From an uncultured bacterium (GTDB taxonomy: Bacteria; Patescibacteriota; Saccharimonadia; Saccharimonadales; Saccharimonadaceae): 5,481 nt of DNA. Below, piece after piece: positions 1 through 4,899 of this stretch (position 1 is its first letter; each line of letters opens with the position of its first letter). The notes beneath the pieces are model-generated. The model did not search any database. It saw only the letters and a list, made by a program, of their open reading frames with translations, and was not told where the DNA came from. Location of the stretch: assembly GCA_937872185.1 (NCBI GenBank), contig CALMQN010000052.1, positions 1-5,481 on the forward strand, given 5' to 3'. The position numbers were made by a program, and so were the translations under genes.

Positions 1-713
1 ATATTAAACCACAGATAACTCAGCAATCCACCGACAACGGTGAAACAAAACCCTGCCAGCAAAAAGTTCGTCTGCAGGAGTGCGATGATACCAAACGCCC
101 CATAACTGATCGCAACCAGCCCACCAGCTAACCCGTCCAAGCCATCGCTAATGTTCACAGCGTTACCCGCCGCAACAACCACAAAGGCAAAGATCGGCAC
201 GATCAACCAGCCCAGCGCCCAGTCGCCCAAAAACGGTACGTGGACAACGTCAACACCTAGCTTCACAAAGAAATACCAACCAAGTCCCAGGCCAATAACC
301 GATATCATGGCAAACTTCAAATTCGACCTTAGGCCCGCGACGCCCTTGCCACTACCACGAATATTGATAATGTCGTCTAACAACCCGACAAGTGCACCGC
401 CAACCAGCGCTGCCAGTGGCAACCAGGTTTCTTTACGGTCAAGGTTGAAAAAGAACGTCACAATCGTGATCGCCAACACAAAGATAAGCCCCGCCATCGT
501 GGGAATATTACGCTTAAACTTCTCGGCGTGCAGTTTGTTAAATACCGACAGCTTTTCACCAGTCGTGCTGGTAGTTCGCTGTTTTTTCCAAAACTTATAG
601 CGATATGCCAAAAAGGTATAGATCGGCGTCAAGAACATCGCCAGCAGAAAGGCTCCAACGCTTAAAATAAATGTTCCGGTGAGTCCTGTTGTCAAATCTG
701 CAACTGTTTCCAT
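1..713 (-). CDS. mraY: MraY, phospho-N-acetylmuramoyl-pentapeptide transferase (3' end outside window)
   Basis: Integral membrane enzyme that moves phospho-MurNAc-pentapeptide from UDP onto undecaprenyl phosphate, making lipid I on the inner face of the membrane. I translated 237 codons from the ATG at 713; the gene is cut by the window edge (family members are usually about 320-360 residues). Visible marks: a first hydrophobic segment at about residues 13-36, the HAEKFKRNIPTMAG motif at 62-75, LLDD at 111-114 carrying the paired catalytic/Mg-binding aspartates, and GNAVNISDGLDGLAGG at 183-198, very close to the NLTDGLDGLA signature. The fragment ends in LSYLWFN, where the family normally continues into PA..F(M)GD. 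The metal-binding histidines and the third key aspartate lie outside the window. The start follows the ftsI stop by one base and has an AAGGGG ribosome binding site at 719-724, so the two genes are almost certainly cotranscribed and probably coupled in translation. Confidence 0.96.
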   Translation of the reverse strand, partial: METVADLTTGLTGTFILSVGAFLLAMFLTPIYTFLAYRYKFWKKQRTTSTTGEKLSVFNKLHAEKFKRNIPTMAGLIFVLAITIVTFFFNLDRKETWLPLAALVGGALVGLLDDIINIRGSGKGVAGLRSNLKFAMISVIGLGLGWYFFVKLGVDVVHVPFLGDWALGWLIVPIFAFVVVAAGNAVNISDGLDGLAGGLVAISYGAFGIIALLQTNFLLAGFCFTVVGGLLSYLWFN

Positions 714-714
714 C

Positions 715-2451
715 TTATCCCCTTGGCTGTAGTTTTAAATAATCGATCATCCAGTTTGATACATCGGTGAATATCGGCAATGCGTCGCGAGCGCCTTGGA
801 GTGATTTATCTTTTCCAGATACTTGCACCATTATGACATATCGCGCCTCTTCTGTCCCACCGTATCCAACATTCGATCCAATCGTCTGATTATCAACATA
901 CCGACCGTTTTCAATCGTTTCAGATGTCCCAGTCTTGCCACCAATCAAGTACCCTGGTTTATCAACACGACTATAAAAAGCACCGCGTGCCACCCGGGTC
1001 ATTTCTTTCACTTGATCAGAGGTCGATTTACTGATGACACTTCGCACGGGTTTGGTTGTTACCTTTTCATATGTCCCATTTGGTGCCAGTACGCCATCAA
1101 TCACTGTTGGTTTGTAGTAATTACCGCCATTAATAATCGAGCTAAAAGCCGAGGCGACTTGAATCATAGTGACATTCATTCCCTGACCAAACGACATGTT
1201 CGAGTAACGCACCGCGTTACCTTCAGCGTCCTCTGGCGATACCACTTCCCCGCTCGATTCGCCGTCAAGTTCGACGCCGGTGTATTGCCCCAGCCCAAAC
1301 TTGTTATAAAAATAATCATACATCGTGTCGCGAGCACCGCGCGTGATCGTCGTGCCGTCGCCCAGACGCTGTGCCACCGTTACCATACCGGTGTTAAGTG
1401 ACCAGTTCAGTGCATGCTGAATAGTGATGGTGCCCGTTTGTCCCTTGGTGGCGTTCGATATTACACGGTCGTCAACCTTGATGTAATCCGTATTGTTATA
1501 GGTCGACTGTGGCGTAATGACGCCCTTTTCAATACCCGTTGATACGGTCAACGTCTTAATAACCGAACCCGGTTCATACGGAGCACTGATAATGTTGTTG
1601 TTAAACAAGGCTCCATCTTCAACCTTGTTGAATTCGGCTGGGTTATACGTCGGCAGATTGGCCATCGCCATAATTTTACCCGTTTGCGGATCCATCACCA
1701 GGACGCTACCATTCGTCGCACCTGTCCGCTCAAGCCCTGCCGCCAGCGCTTGTTGTGCGTACGACTGTACATTACGATCAATGCTCAGCACCACATTGTC
1801 ACCATCAACAGCAGGCTGCTTGACATTACGATCACCAATCGTCAGTGGGACATCACTGACGTCCGTTACGGTCTGTAACAATCCATCCTCGCCAAGCAGC
1901 CGATCATTCAAAGCGCCCTCAACGCCGTATTTACCATTACCCTCAAAATCGACGAACCCTAACGTCTGTGCAGCAAGCGAACCCTCGGGGTATACCCGCT
2001 GGCTCTCTTCTTGAAACCCAATCCCCTTCAAACGCTCGGCTTTGATTTTTTCAGCCTGGGTTCGAGTCACTTTCGTTGCTAAAATCTGATAACGGCTCTC
2101 TTTTTTATCCAGCAGGTCCTGCAAATCGGCCCGGGCGCTTCCGCCAGCTACTTTTCGAATCGTATCAATAATTTTGCTCTCATCTTCGGTAATCGCCGGA
2201 TCAGCAAAGACAGTATACACCGTTTCGTTCATGACCAGCTGTACCGGTTTACTACCGTCAAGTGCATATATCAGCCCACGCTTAGCAGGAATCGTTAATC
2301 GCTTTACCTGCTCGCTGTCTGCCTGAGACACATAATAATCGTGCTGCAAGACCTGCAAATAAAACAGTCGAACAACGAAAATGGCCATGATAACAAGTAC
2401 CAGGCCGGCAAGAATTCGTGATCGACTACCCTTTTGCAGCTCTAACCTCAT
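715..2451 (-). CDS. ftsI: FtsI/PBP2-type class B penicillin-binding protein, septal transpeptidase
   Basis: Septal D,D-transpeptidase that cross-links new peptidoglycan during division, anchored in the membrane with its catalytic domain outside. It has 578 residues, normal for the family. Domains in order: a short basic cytoplasmic tail, one membrane segment at about 13-34, the class B N-terminal pedestal starting with PAKRG at 55-59 and containing YGVEGALNDRLLG at 175-187, then the transpeptidase domain from about 245. All three active-site motifs are intact: SVIK at 296-299 (nucleophile S296), SLN at 351-353 and KTG at 506-508. No PASTA domain follows; the protein ends about 70 residues after KTG. 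The ATG lies three bases after the ftsL stop with no convincing Shine-Dalgarno site, so translation probably depends on ribosomes finishing ftsL. The neighbours ftsL upstream and mraY downstream make FtsI far more likely than the elongation-type PBP2, though motifs alone cannot separate them. Confidence 0.95.
   Translation of the reverse strand: MRLELQKGSRSRILAGLVLVIMAIFVVRLFYLQVLQHDYYVSQADSEQVKRLTIPAKRGLIYALDGSKPVQLVMNETVYTVFADPAITEDESKIIDTIRKVAGGSARADLQDLLDKKESRYQILATKVTRTQAEKIKAERLKGIGFQEESQRVYPEGSLAAQTLGFVDFEGNGKYGVEGALNDRLLGEDGLLQTVTDVSDVPLTIGDRNVKQPAVDGDNVVLSIDRNVQSYAQQALAAGLERTGATNGSVLVMDPQTGKIMAMANLPTYNPAEFNKVEDGALFNNNIISAPYEPGSVIKTLTVSTGIEKGVITPQSTYNNTDYIKVDDRVISNATKGQTGTITIQHALNWSLNTGMVTVAQRLGDGTTITRGARDTMYDYFYNKFGLGQYTGVELDGESSGEVVSPEDAEGNAVRYSNMSFGQGMNVTMIQVASAFSSIINGGNYYKPTVIDGVLAPNGTYEKVTTKPVRSVISKSTSDQVKEMTRVARGAFYSRVDKPGYLIGGKTGTSETIENGRYVDNQTIGSNVGYGGTEEARYVIMVQVSGKDKSLQGARDALPIFTDVSNWMIDYLKLQPRG
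719..724 (-). promoter_or_regulatory. mraY ribosome binding site
   Basis: AAGGGG on the minus strand, five bases before the mraY ATG and lying inside the last codons of ftsI. It is one of the few clear Shine-Dalgarno sites in the window and fixes the mraY start at 713. Confidence 0.75.
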
Positions 2452-2454
2452 ATG

Positions 2455-2805
2455 CTATTGCCGTACGTACTGAGTACTCGATGCAGTGGTCATTTCACGA
2501 GCAACGCTGCTGTTCTTTACTGTCTCAAGCGCCGTTAAGCGTGCGTTTTCTACTTCAAGATCACTCTTTTTGGTATTTAATTCTGCAATTTGACTGTCAA
2601 TTTTTTGTGATTCGTAATCATAACTGGTGGCACGGGTTGCCTGTGTTAGATAAATCAAACCAAGCACCGTGATCATCAATGCAACAAGCACTGTATGAGC
2701 GACCGGACCAAGTTTGACGGATGAAATAAATGCGACGGTATTTTGGTTGCGCGACCAGCTTTGTTGCCGACGGCTACTAAACTGAGTCATTGGTTGATAA
2801 GACAT
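2455..2805 (-). CDS. ftsL: FtsL-like septum formation protein (bitopic, coiled coil)
   Basis: Small divisome protein of 116 residues. It has a polar, basic N-terminal tail (about 1-33, with R12, R13, R19 and K31), one membrane segment at about 34-54 (GPVAHTVLVALMITVLGLIY), and then a polar stretch at about 60-98 with heptad-like spacing typical of the coiled coil by which FtsL pairs with FtsB/DivIC. Sequence conservation in this family is very low, so the call rests on topology, size and position between rsmH and ftsI, which is where ftsL sits in most dcw clusters. A DivIC/FtsB-type protein would look the same. The start at 2805 is the first ATG in frame; a second ATG five codons later (2788-2790) is possible. 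Neither has a strong Shine-Dalgarno site: the leader is A/C-rich with only AAGAAA. The TAG stop sits three bases before the ftsI start. Confidence 0.82.
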   Translation of the reverse strand: MSYQPMTQFSSRRQQSWSRNQNTVAFISSVKLGPVAHTVLVALMITVLGLIYLTQATRATSYDYESQKIDSQIAELNTKKSDLEVENARLTALETVKNSSVAREMTTASSTQYVRQ

Positions 2806-2838
2806 GTGGTGGTGGTTTCTTTTTTATGTTTATTTTGG

Positions 2839-2869
2839 TGTCCTACCGCTCATACAAAGCGGTAGGACA
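2839..2869 (-). repeat. Perfect 12-bp hairpin in the rsmH-ftsL gap
   Basis: TGTCCTACCGCT and its exact reverse complement AGCGGTAGGACA are separated by seven bases. On the transcribed strand the stem is followed by CCAAAATAAACAT, with no run of U, so it does not look like a standard intrinsic terminator. It starts nine bases after the stop of the possible small gene at 2879-2944 and ends about 33 bases before the ftsL start. It may be an mRNA processing or stability element, an attenuator, or an operator dyad; the sequence alone does not decide. Confidence 0.7.
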
Positions 2870-2878
2870 AATGTTTTG

Positions 2879-2944
2879 CTACTTTACGTGAACTGGCACA
2901 ATTTGTGCGACGTCCGCGTATTGTACGGTAATGTGAATTGGCAT
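2879..2944 (-). CDS. Possible 21-residue peptide between rsmH and ftsL
   Basis: I do not recognise this peptide. An ATG at 2944 opens a 21-codon frame ending in TAG. It sits 27 bases after the rsmH stop and is preceded by GAAGGGG (2954-2960), nine bases before the ATG, in an A-rich stretch: a better start signal than ftsL or ftsI has. The peptide begins MPIHITVQ and ends VPVHVK. These two ends form an in-frame repeat 45 bases apart (11 of 14 bases equal), and the three differences are all A/G changes in first codon positions, swapping M/V or I/V. It has no membrane segment and alternates hydrophobic and polar residues as a beta strand would. A hairpin follows the stop. It could be a real microprotein, a leader peptide controlling ftsL, or chance. 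Confidence 0.35.
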   Translation of the reverse strand: MPIHITVQYADVAQIVPVHVK

Positions 2945-2953
2945 GGTGTTTTG

Positions 2954-2960
2954 CCCCTTC
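2954..2960 (-). promoter_or_regulatory. Shine-Dalgarno-like site after rsmH
   Basis: GAAGGGG on the minus strand, inside an A-rich stretch directly after the rsmH stop and nine bases before the ATG at 2944. It has the same AAGGGG core as the mraY site. Its presence where no annotated gene starts is the main reason to consider the 21-codon frame seriously. Confidence 0.5.
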
Positions 2961-2971
2961 TTTTTTTATTT

Positions 2972-3904
2972 TTATTTTTTCACTGCGGCCCGAAGCTTGC
3001 TGCTTCTTGCGCGCGGATTGTGAACGTCGTAAATGTCTCCTGCGATTGGCTTTTTGGTCAATGGCTGCAGTTCAGCCTCAAGTCCTGCATCAAATTGTTC
3101 GGCAAAATACCGTTTGACCAGGCGATCTTCGAGACTGTGAAAGCTGATGATGCCCACTCGCCCGCCTGTTTTTAGCAGGTCGGGCAAAAGTGGCATCAGG
3201 TCTTCGACTTGTTTTAATTCGTCGTTAACCGCAATCCGGAGTGCTTGAAAGGTGCGAGTGGCAGGATGTGTCTTTTTCCATTTGCCACGATATGTTTGTT
3301 TGATGAGCCCAGCGAGTTCTTCTGTTGTTGACAGTGGTCTGCCGTCGACAATCGCCGTAGCAACTGTGCGAGCAAATCCAATCGGCTCTTCGCCGTACTG
3401 GTTTATGATACGCGCTAGTTCATCCGCCGTGGCGGTGTTAACGAGCGTTTCTGCGCTGACGCCGAGACGTCTGTCCATGCGCATATCCAGTGGACCACTA
3501 TTTGTAAAAGAAAACCCTCGCTCACTCTGATCGAGTTGTGGTGATGAAACCCCCAAATCAACCAGTATAATGTCAAACTGCTTCCCTTCCTGTACCAGCT
3601 GACGTGCAGCAGATACAAAGTCGGTATGCATCAGCCCTACTCCCTTGTCCGACAGTGGTTTCAGACGCTTAATAGCGTAATCGTCACGATCAACCAAGAC
3701 AGATCCGGCATAGTTTTTGGTTATTGTTAAAAACGCGCTTGCGTGACCCGCATACCCTGCCGTCAGATCGAGATAGCTCTCACCGACTTGGGGCTTTAGG
3801 ACATCTAAGCTTGCTTGTAACAAAACCGGAACATGTAATACTGAAGTCTCGTCCGAACGGTGTTCGTCTTTGACTCCTGATTGTGGTGGATGTTCTTTAC
3901 TCAT
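2972..3904 (-). CDS. rsmH: RsmH (MraW), 16S rRNA m4C1402 methyltransferase
   Basis: SAM-dependent enzyme that N4-methylates C1402 in the decoding centre of 16S rRNA. From the ATG at 3904 it has 310 residues, the usual family length. Motifs in order: HVPVLL at 24-29; the SAM-binding loop DLTAGYAGHA at 46-55 (family pattern D.T.G.(G/A)GH, here with a slightly unusual A-G-Y-A); LVDLGVSSPQLD at 114-125; ERGFSF at 128-133; PLDMRM at 138-143; the substrate-side block HPATRTFQALRIAVNDEL at 213-230; ISFHSLEDRLVK at 253-264; and the C-terminal NPRARSSKLRA at 296-306. An in-frame ATG at 4039 would add 45 residues, but that stretch reads through a hairpin and an A/C-rich leader and matches nothing in the family. 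The 3904 start has GGAAG five bases upstream. The gene is separated from mraZ by 366 bases, so it may have its own promoter. Confidence 0.95.
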   Translation of the reverse strand: MSKEHPPQSGVKDEHRSDETSVLHVPVLLQASLDVLKPQVGESYLDLTAGYAGHASAFLTITKNYAGSVLVDRDDYAIKRLKPLSDKGVGLMHTDFVSAARQLVQEGKQFDIILVDLGVSSPQLDQSERGFSFTNSGPLDMRMDRRLGVSAETLVNTATADELARIINQYGEEPIGFARTVATAIVDGRPLSTTEELAGLIKQTYRGKWKKTHPATRTFQALRIAVNDELKQVEDLMPLLPDLLKTGGRVGIISFHSLEDRLVKRYFAEQFDAGLEAELQPLTKKPIAGDIYDVHNPRARSSKLRAAVKK

Positions 3905-3909
3905 CTGTT

Positions 3910-3914
3910 CTTCC
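3910..3914 (-). promoter_or_regulatory. rsmH ribosome binding site
   Basis: GGAAG on the minus strand, five bases before the ATG at 3904. It decides the start of rsmH in favour of the 310-residue form over the longer frame from 4039. Confidence 0.65.
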
Positions 3915-3989
3915 AATATAACATGGTCGGACAAGTCGAGATCACCTAACTGGTAGTGATGCTTTTTATTTTTGTAGTGTGTTTGTTTT

Positions 3990-3995
3990 ATTATA
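3990..3995 (-). promoter_or_regulatory. Possible -10 element of an rsmH promoter
   Basis: A perfect TATAAT on the minus strand, about 85 bases before the rsmH start and directly next to the large inverted repeat at 4001-4057. At 16-18 bases upstream there is only an AT-rich TATATA-like sequence, not TTGACA, so a promoter here would be weak or activator dependent. An A/C-rich, G-poor leader follows, similar to the one before mraZ, which fits a transcription start nearby. AT-rich spacer could give this hexamer by chance. Confidence 0.35.
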
Positions 3996-4000
3996 AGTGT

Positions 4001-4057
4001 CCGAATAATCGGTATATAGGGGGTTACGATGTAACTCAAACCCTATCAATTATTCGG
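4001..4057 (-). repeat. Three-tier inverted repeat upstream of rsmH
   Basis: A nested dyad with one centre. The outer arms CCGAATAAT (4001-4009) and ATTATTCGG (4049-4057) pair over 9 bp, the inner arms ATAGGG (4016-4021) and CCCTAT (4041-4046) over 6 bp, and the apical arms GTTAC (4023-4027) and GTAAC (4031-4035) over 5 bp around a 3-base loop. This much coaxial pairing in 57 bases is unlikely by chance. There is no U run after it in the transcribed direction. It abuts the TATAAT at 3990-3995, so it could be an operator, or an RNA element in read-through mRNA from mraZ. Confidence 0.65.
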
Positions 4058-4079
4058 TTGAGAGACTTATGTGTGGTTT

Positions 4080-4105
4080 CCCCGCAAAAACAAGTTTTTG
4101 TGGGG
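4080..4105. repeat. Inverted repeat with G/C-rich base and A/T-rich tip
   Basis: CCCCGCAAAAAC (4080-4091) faces GTTTTTGTGGGG (4094-4105) across two bases. Eleven of twelve positions pair; the twelfth is G-T read on the plus strand and A-C read on the minus strand. The tip must open to give a 4-base loop. No T run follows on either strand, so a terminator is not supported. Confidence 0.55.
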
Positions 4106-4168
4106 GCCCCGTGTGAGGTGGAGTTTTTTGGGAGGTGTGTTTGTAAAGAAGGTACATGGCTTTTTTAA

Positions 4169-4180
4169 TGTGGCGCCACA
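4169..4180. repeat. Perfect 12-bp palindrome
   Basis: TGTGGCGCCACA is identical on both strands, with no loop, so it suits a dimeric DNA-binding protein better than an RNA hairpin. It is followed on the minus strand by TTAAAAAAG and lies next to the MraZ-operator-like sequence at 4182-4191. No specific regulator is recognised. Confidence 0.5.
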
Positions 4181-4181
4181 G

Positions 4182-4191
4182 CCCACTGCTT
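4182..4191 (-). promoter_or_regulatory. Near-copy of part of the mraZ operator
   Basis: On the minus strand AGTGAAGCAGTGGG closely matches AGTGGAAAGCAGTGGG in the mraZ control region; the ten bases AAGCAGTGGG (4721-4730 and 4182-4191) are identical. The second copy lacks two bases, so its two half sites are 8 rather than 10 apart. It might be a secondary MraZ site acting on rsmH, but the broken spacing makes this uncertain. Confidence 0.3.
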
Positions 4192-4270
4192 CACTACCAG
4201 ATAGCTGATCTCGAGAGTTTTTCTTGTTGCAAATGGATTGTTAAAGAACAAATTCAGGGTTAATGATTGC

Positions 4271-4648
4271 CTACACGTCTGCTTCGGCAGATATAATGCG
4301 CCAATAAGCGCCTGCGCGAACAGCGACCACGGCTCGGTCAATCTTGGCATAATCAAGCAGGTGCTGCTCAATCATTACTCGACCTTGTTTTTGGTCCAGT
4401 GCTGCCTCGGTTTTCCCGCGCCTAAATTGGACATTCATGTCAGCGACTTTCTCATCGAGAATATTTCCGCTGGCACTCAGTGCCGATTCTACTTCCCTAT
4501 CCCAAACTGATTTTGGATACAGGTGCAAGTATTGGCCAAAGCCACGAGTCAGTACAACACCGCTAGCAAATTCATTTCGAAGTTCAGTCGGTATGGTTAA
4601 CCGACGCTTGTCGTCAAGCTTTCGTTCGAAATAATCTACGCTGGCCAT
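4271..4648 (-). CDS. mraZ: MraZ, dcw cluster transcriptional regulator
   Basis: DNA-binding protein made of two AbrB/SpoVT-type swapped-hairpin repeats, forming rings that bind TGGG-type direct repeats before its own gene. It has 125 residues. Repeat one spans about 5-50, with the hallmark DKRRLTIPTELR at 13-24 (family D.KGRL.IP..(F/L)R). Repeat two spans about 75-120, with DQKQGRVMIEQHLLDYA at 85-101 (family D.QGR(I/V).(I/L)P..LR.YA); the usual proline is E94 here. The protein stops at AEADV, right after the last strand, so the C-terminal helix seen in many 140-150-residue relatives is short or absent; no continuation is visible in another frame. The ATG at 4648 has only a weak AAGAG about ten bases upstream. 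It is the first gene after the control region and carries matching MraZ boxes, so autoregulation is likely. Confidence 0.94.
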   Translation of the reverse strand: MASVDYFERKLDDKRRLTIPTELRNEFASGVVLTRGFGQYLHLYPKSVWDREVESALSASGNILDEKVADMNVQFRRGKTEAALDQKQGRVMIEQHLLDYAKIDRAVVAVRAGAYWRIISAEADV

Positions 4649-4719
4649 GTGTATGTTTCTCTTTGGCTCCGTGAGGTTATTTTTAATTGTTAGTGGTGTT
4701 TGTTTTTGTAGGGGGTGTT

Positions 4720-4775
4720 ACCCACTGCTTTCCACTGGCTTAACTATACTACCCACAATTACCCACTACAACCCC
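4720..4775 (-). promoter_or_regulatory. Array of five MraZ boxes
   Basis: Read on the minus strand there are three boxes exactly 10 bases apart: GGGGT (4771-4775), TGGGT (4761-4765) and TGGGT (4751-4755). Then come TGGAA (4730-4734) and TGGGT (4720-4724), also 10 apart. The two groups are offset by 21 bases, about two helical turns, so all five face roughly the same side. MraZ is known to bind TGGG-type repeats with 5-base spacers upstream of mraZ, and mraZ is the next gene here. Boxes two and three lie inside the promoter spacer and boxes four and five around or just after the expected transcription start, which suggests repression. Confidence 0.8.
4743..4771 (-). promoter_or_regulatory. Predicted sigma70-type promoter of mraZ and the dcw cluster
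   Basis: TTGTAG (4766-4771) and TATAGT (4743-4748) on the minus strand are separated by 17 bases. The -10 matches the consensus at five of six positions, the -35 at three of six. Transcription would start near 4736, leaving a leader of roughly 90 bases rich in A and C before mraZ. The MraZ boxes overlap it, which supports the placement. Confidence 0.6.
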
Positions 4776-4808
4776 CATTTTTGACAGAATGCTCAAGAGG
4801 TAGTCTAT

Positions 4809-4830
4809 TTTTCCACAGAACTGTGAATAA
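4809..4830. promoter_or_regulatory. Inverted pair of DnaA-box-like 9-mers
   Basis: TTTTCCACA on the plus strand (4809-4817) and TTATTCACA on the minus strand (4822-4830) each fit the relaxed DnaA consensus TTWTNCACA and each differ by one base from TTATCCACA. They point toward each other with four bases between, forming a CACAG-AA-CTGTG core. They lie about 35 bases upstream of the predicted -35 of the mraZ promoter. Two boxes are too few for an origin; a regulatory role is possible. Confidence 0.45.
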
Positions 4831-4899
4831 GTATAAGCACTAACAGATATAACTGTTCGATTAACTGAGTATTTCATACGTCAACCTACAAAGTATTGA

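Larger units (their letters stand above)
3905..4270. other. 366-base spacer between mraZ and rsmH
   Basis: No convincing gene is seen here. Read in the direction of transcription, it holds a weak 5-bp AU hairpin (4238-4251), the partial MraZ-operator copy (4182-4191), the palindrome (4169-4180), a low-G stretch rich in A and C (about 4106-4157), the inverted repeat at 4080-4105, the three-tier dyad at 4001-4057, TATAAT at 3990-3995 and a second A/C-rich leader down to about 3950. A 35-codon frame starts at 4157 and stops at 4050, inside the outer arm of the dyad, without a ribosome binding site. In most dcw clusters mraZ and rsmH are close or overlapping, so this length is unusual. Confidence 0.7.

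Noticed and set aside
151..2014. Long plus-strand open frames opposite mraY and ftsI (151-600, 823-1401, 1517-2014)
   Set aside because: They lie wholly antisense to genes with intact family motifs, resemble no protein family I know, and look like composition shadows.
2839..2869. Intrinsic terminator after rsmH
   Set aside because: The stem is strong but the transcribed strand continues with A/C-rich sequence and no U tract; the T-rich stretch nearby is on the wrong strand and side.
2804..3175. Plus-strand frame of 123 codons over the rsmH-ftsL gap and the end of rsmH
   Set aside because: Its hydrophobic look comes from T-rich spacer, and the rest is antisense to well-conserved rsmH sequence.
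3927..4004. 7-bp inverted repeat TCGGACA (3927-3933) / TGTCCGA (3998-4004) across the rsmH leader
   Set aside because: Short arms 64 bases apart, with one arm overlapping the better-supported three-tier dyad; expected by chance at this length.
3905..4039. N-terminal extension of RsmH from an ATG at 4039
   Set aside because: It would give 355 residues against the usual 310 or so, translates through the three-tier dyad and an A/C-rich leader, and lacks a ribosome binding site, while the ATG at 3904 has GGAAG at the right distance.
4165..4371. Minus-strand frame overlapping the end of mraZ, as a frameshifted MraZ tail
   Set aside because: The translated tail shows no likeness to the acidic helical MraZ C-terminus, and both AbrB-like repeats are complete in the main frame.
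4781..4786. Plus-strand TTGACA as a -35 element
   Set aside because: No fitting -10 lies 16-18 bases downstream, and there is no plus-strand gene to drive.
4842..4857. AACAG-ATATAA-CTGTT dyad as a LexA-type or other operator
   Set aside because: It has only 5-bp arms and does not match the Gram-positive CGAAC-n4-GTTCG pattern or other operators I know; AT-rich spacer makes such short dyads common.
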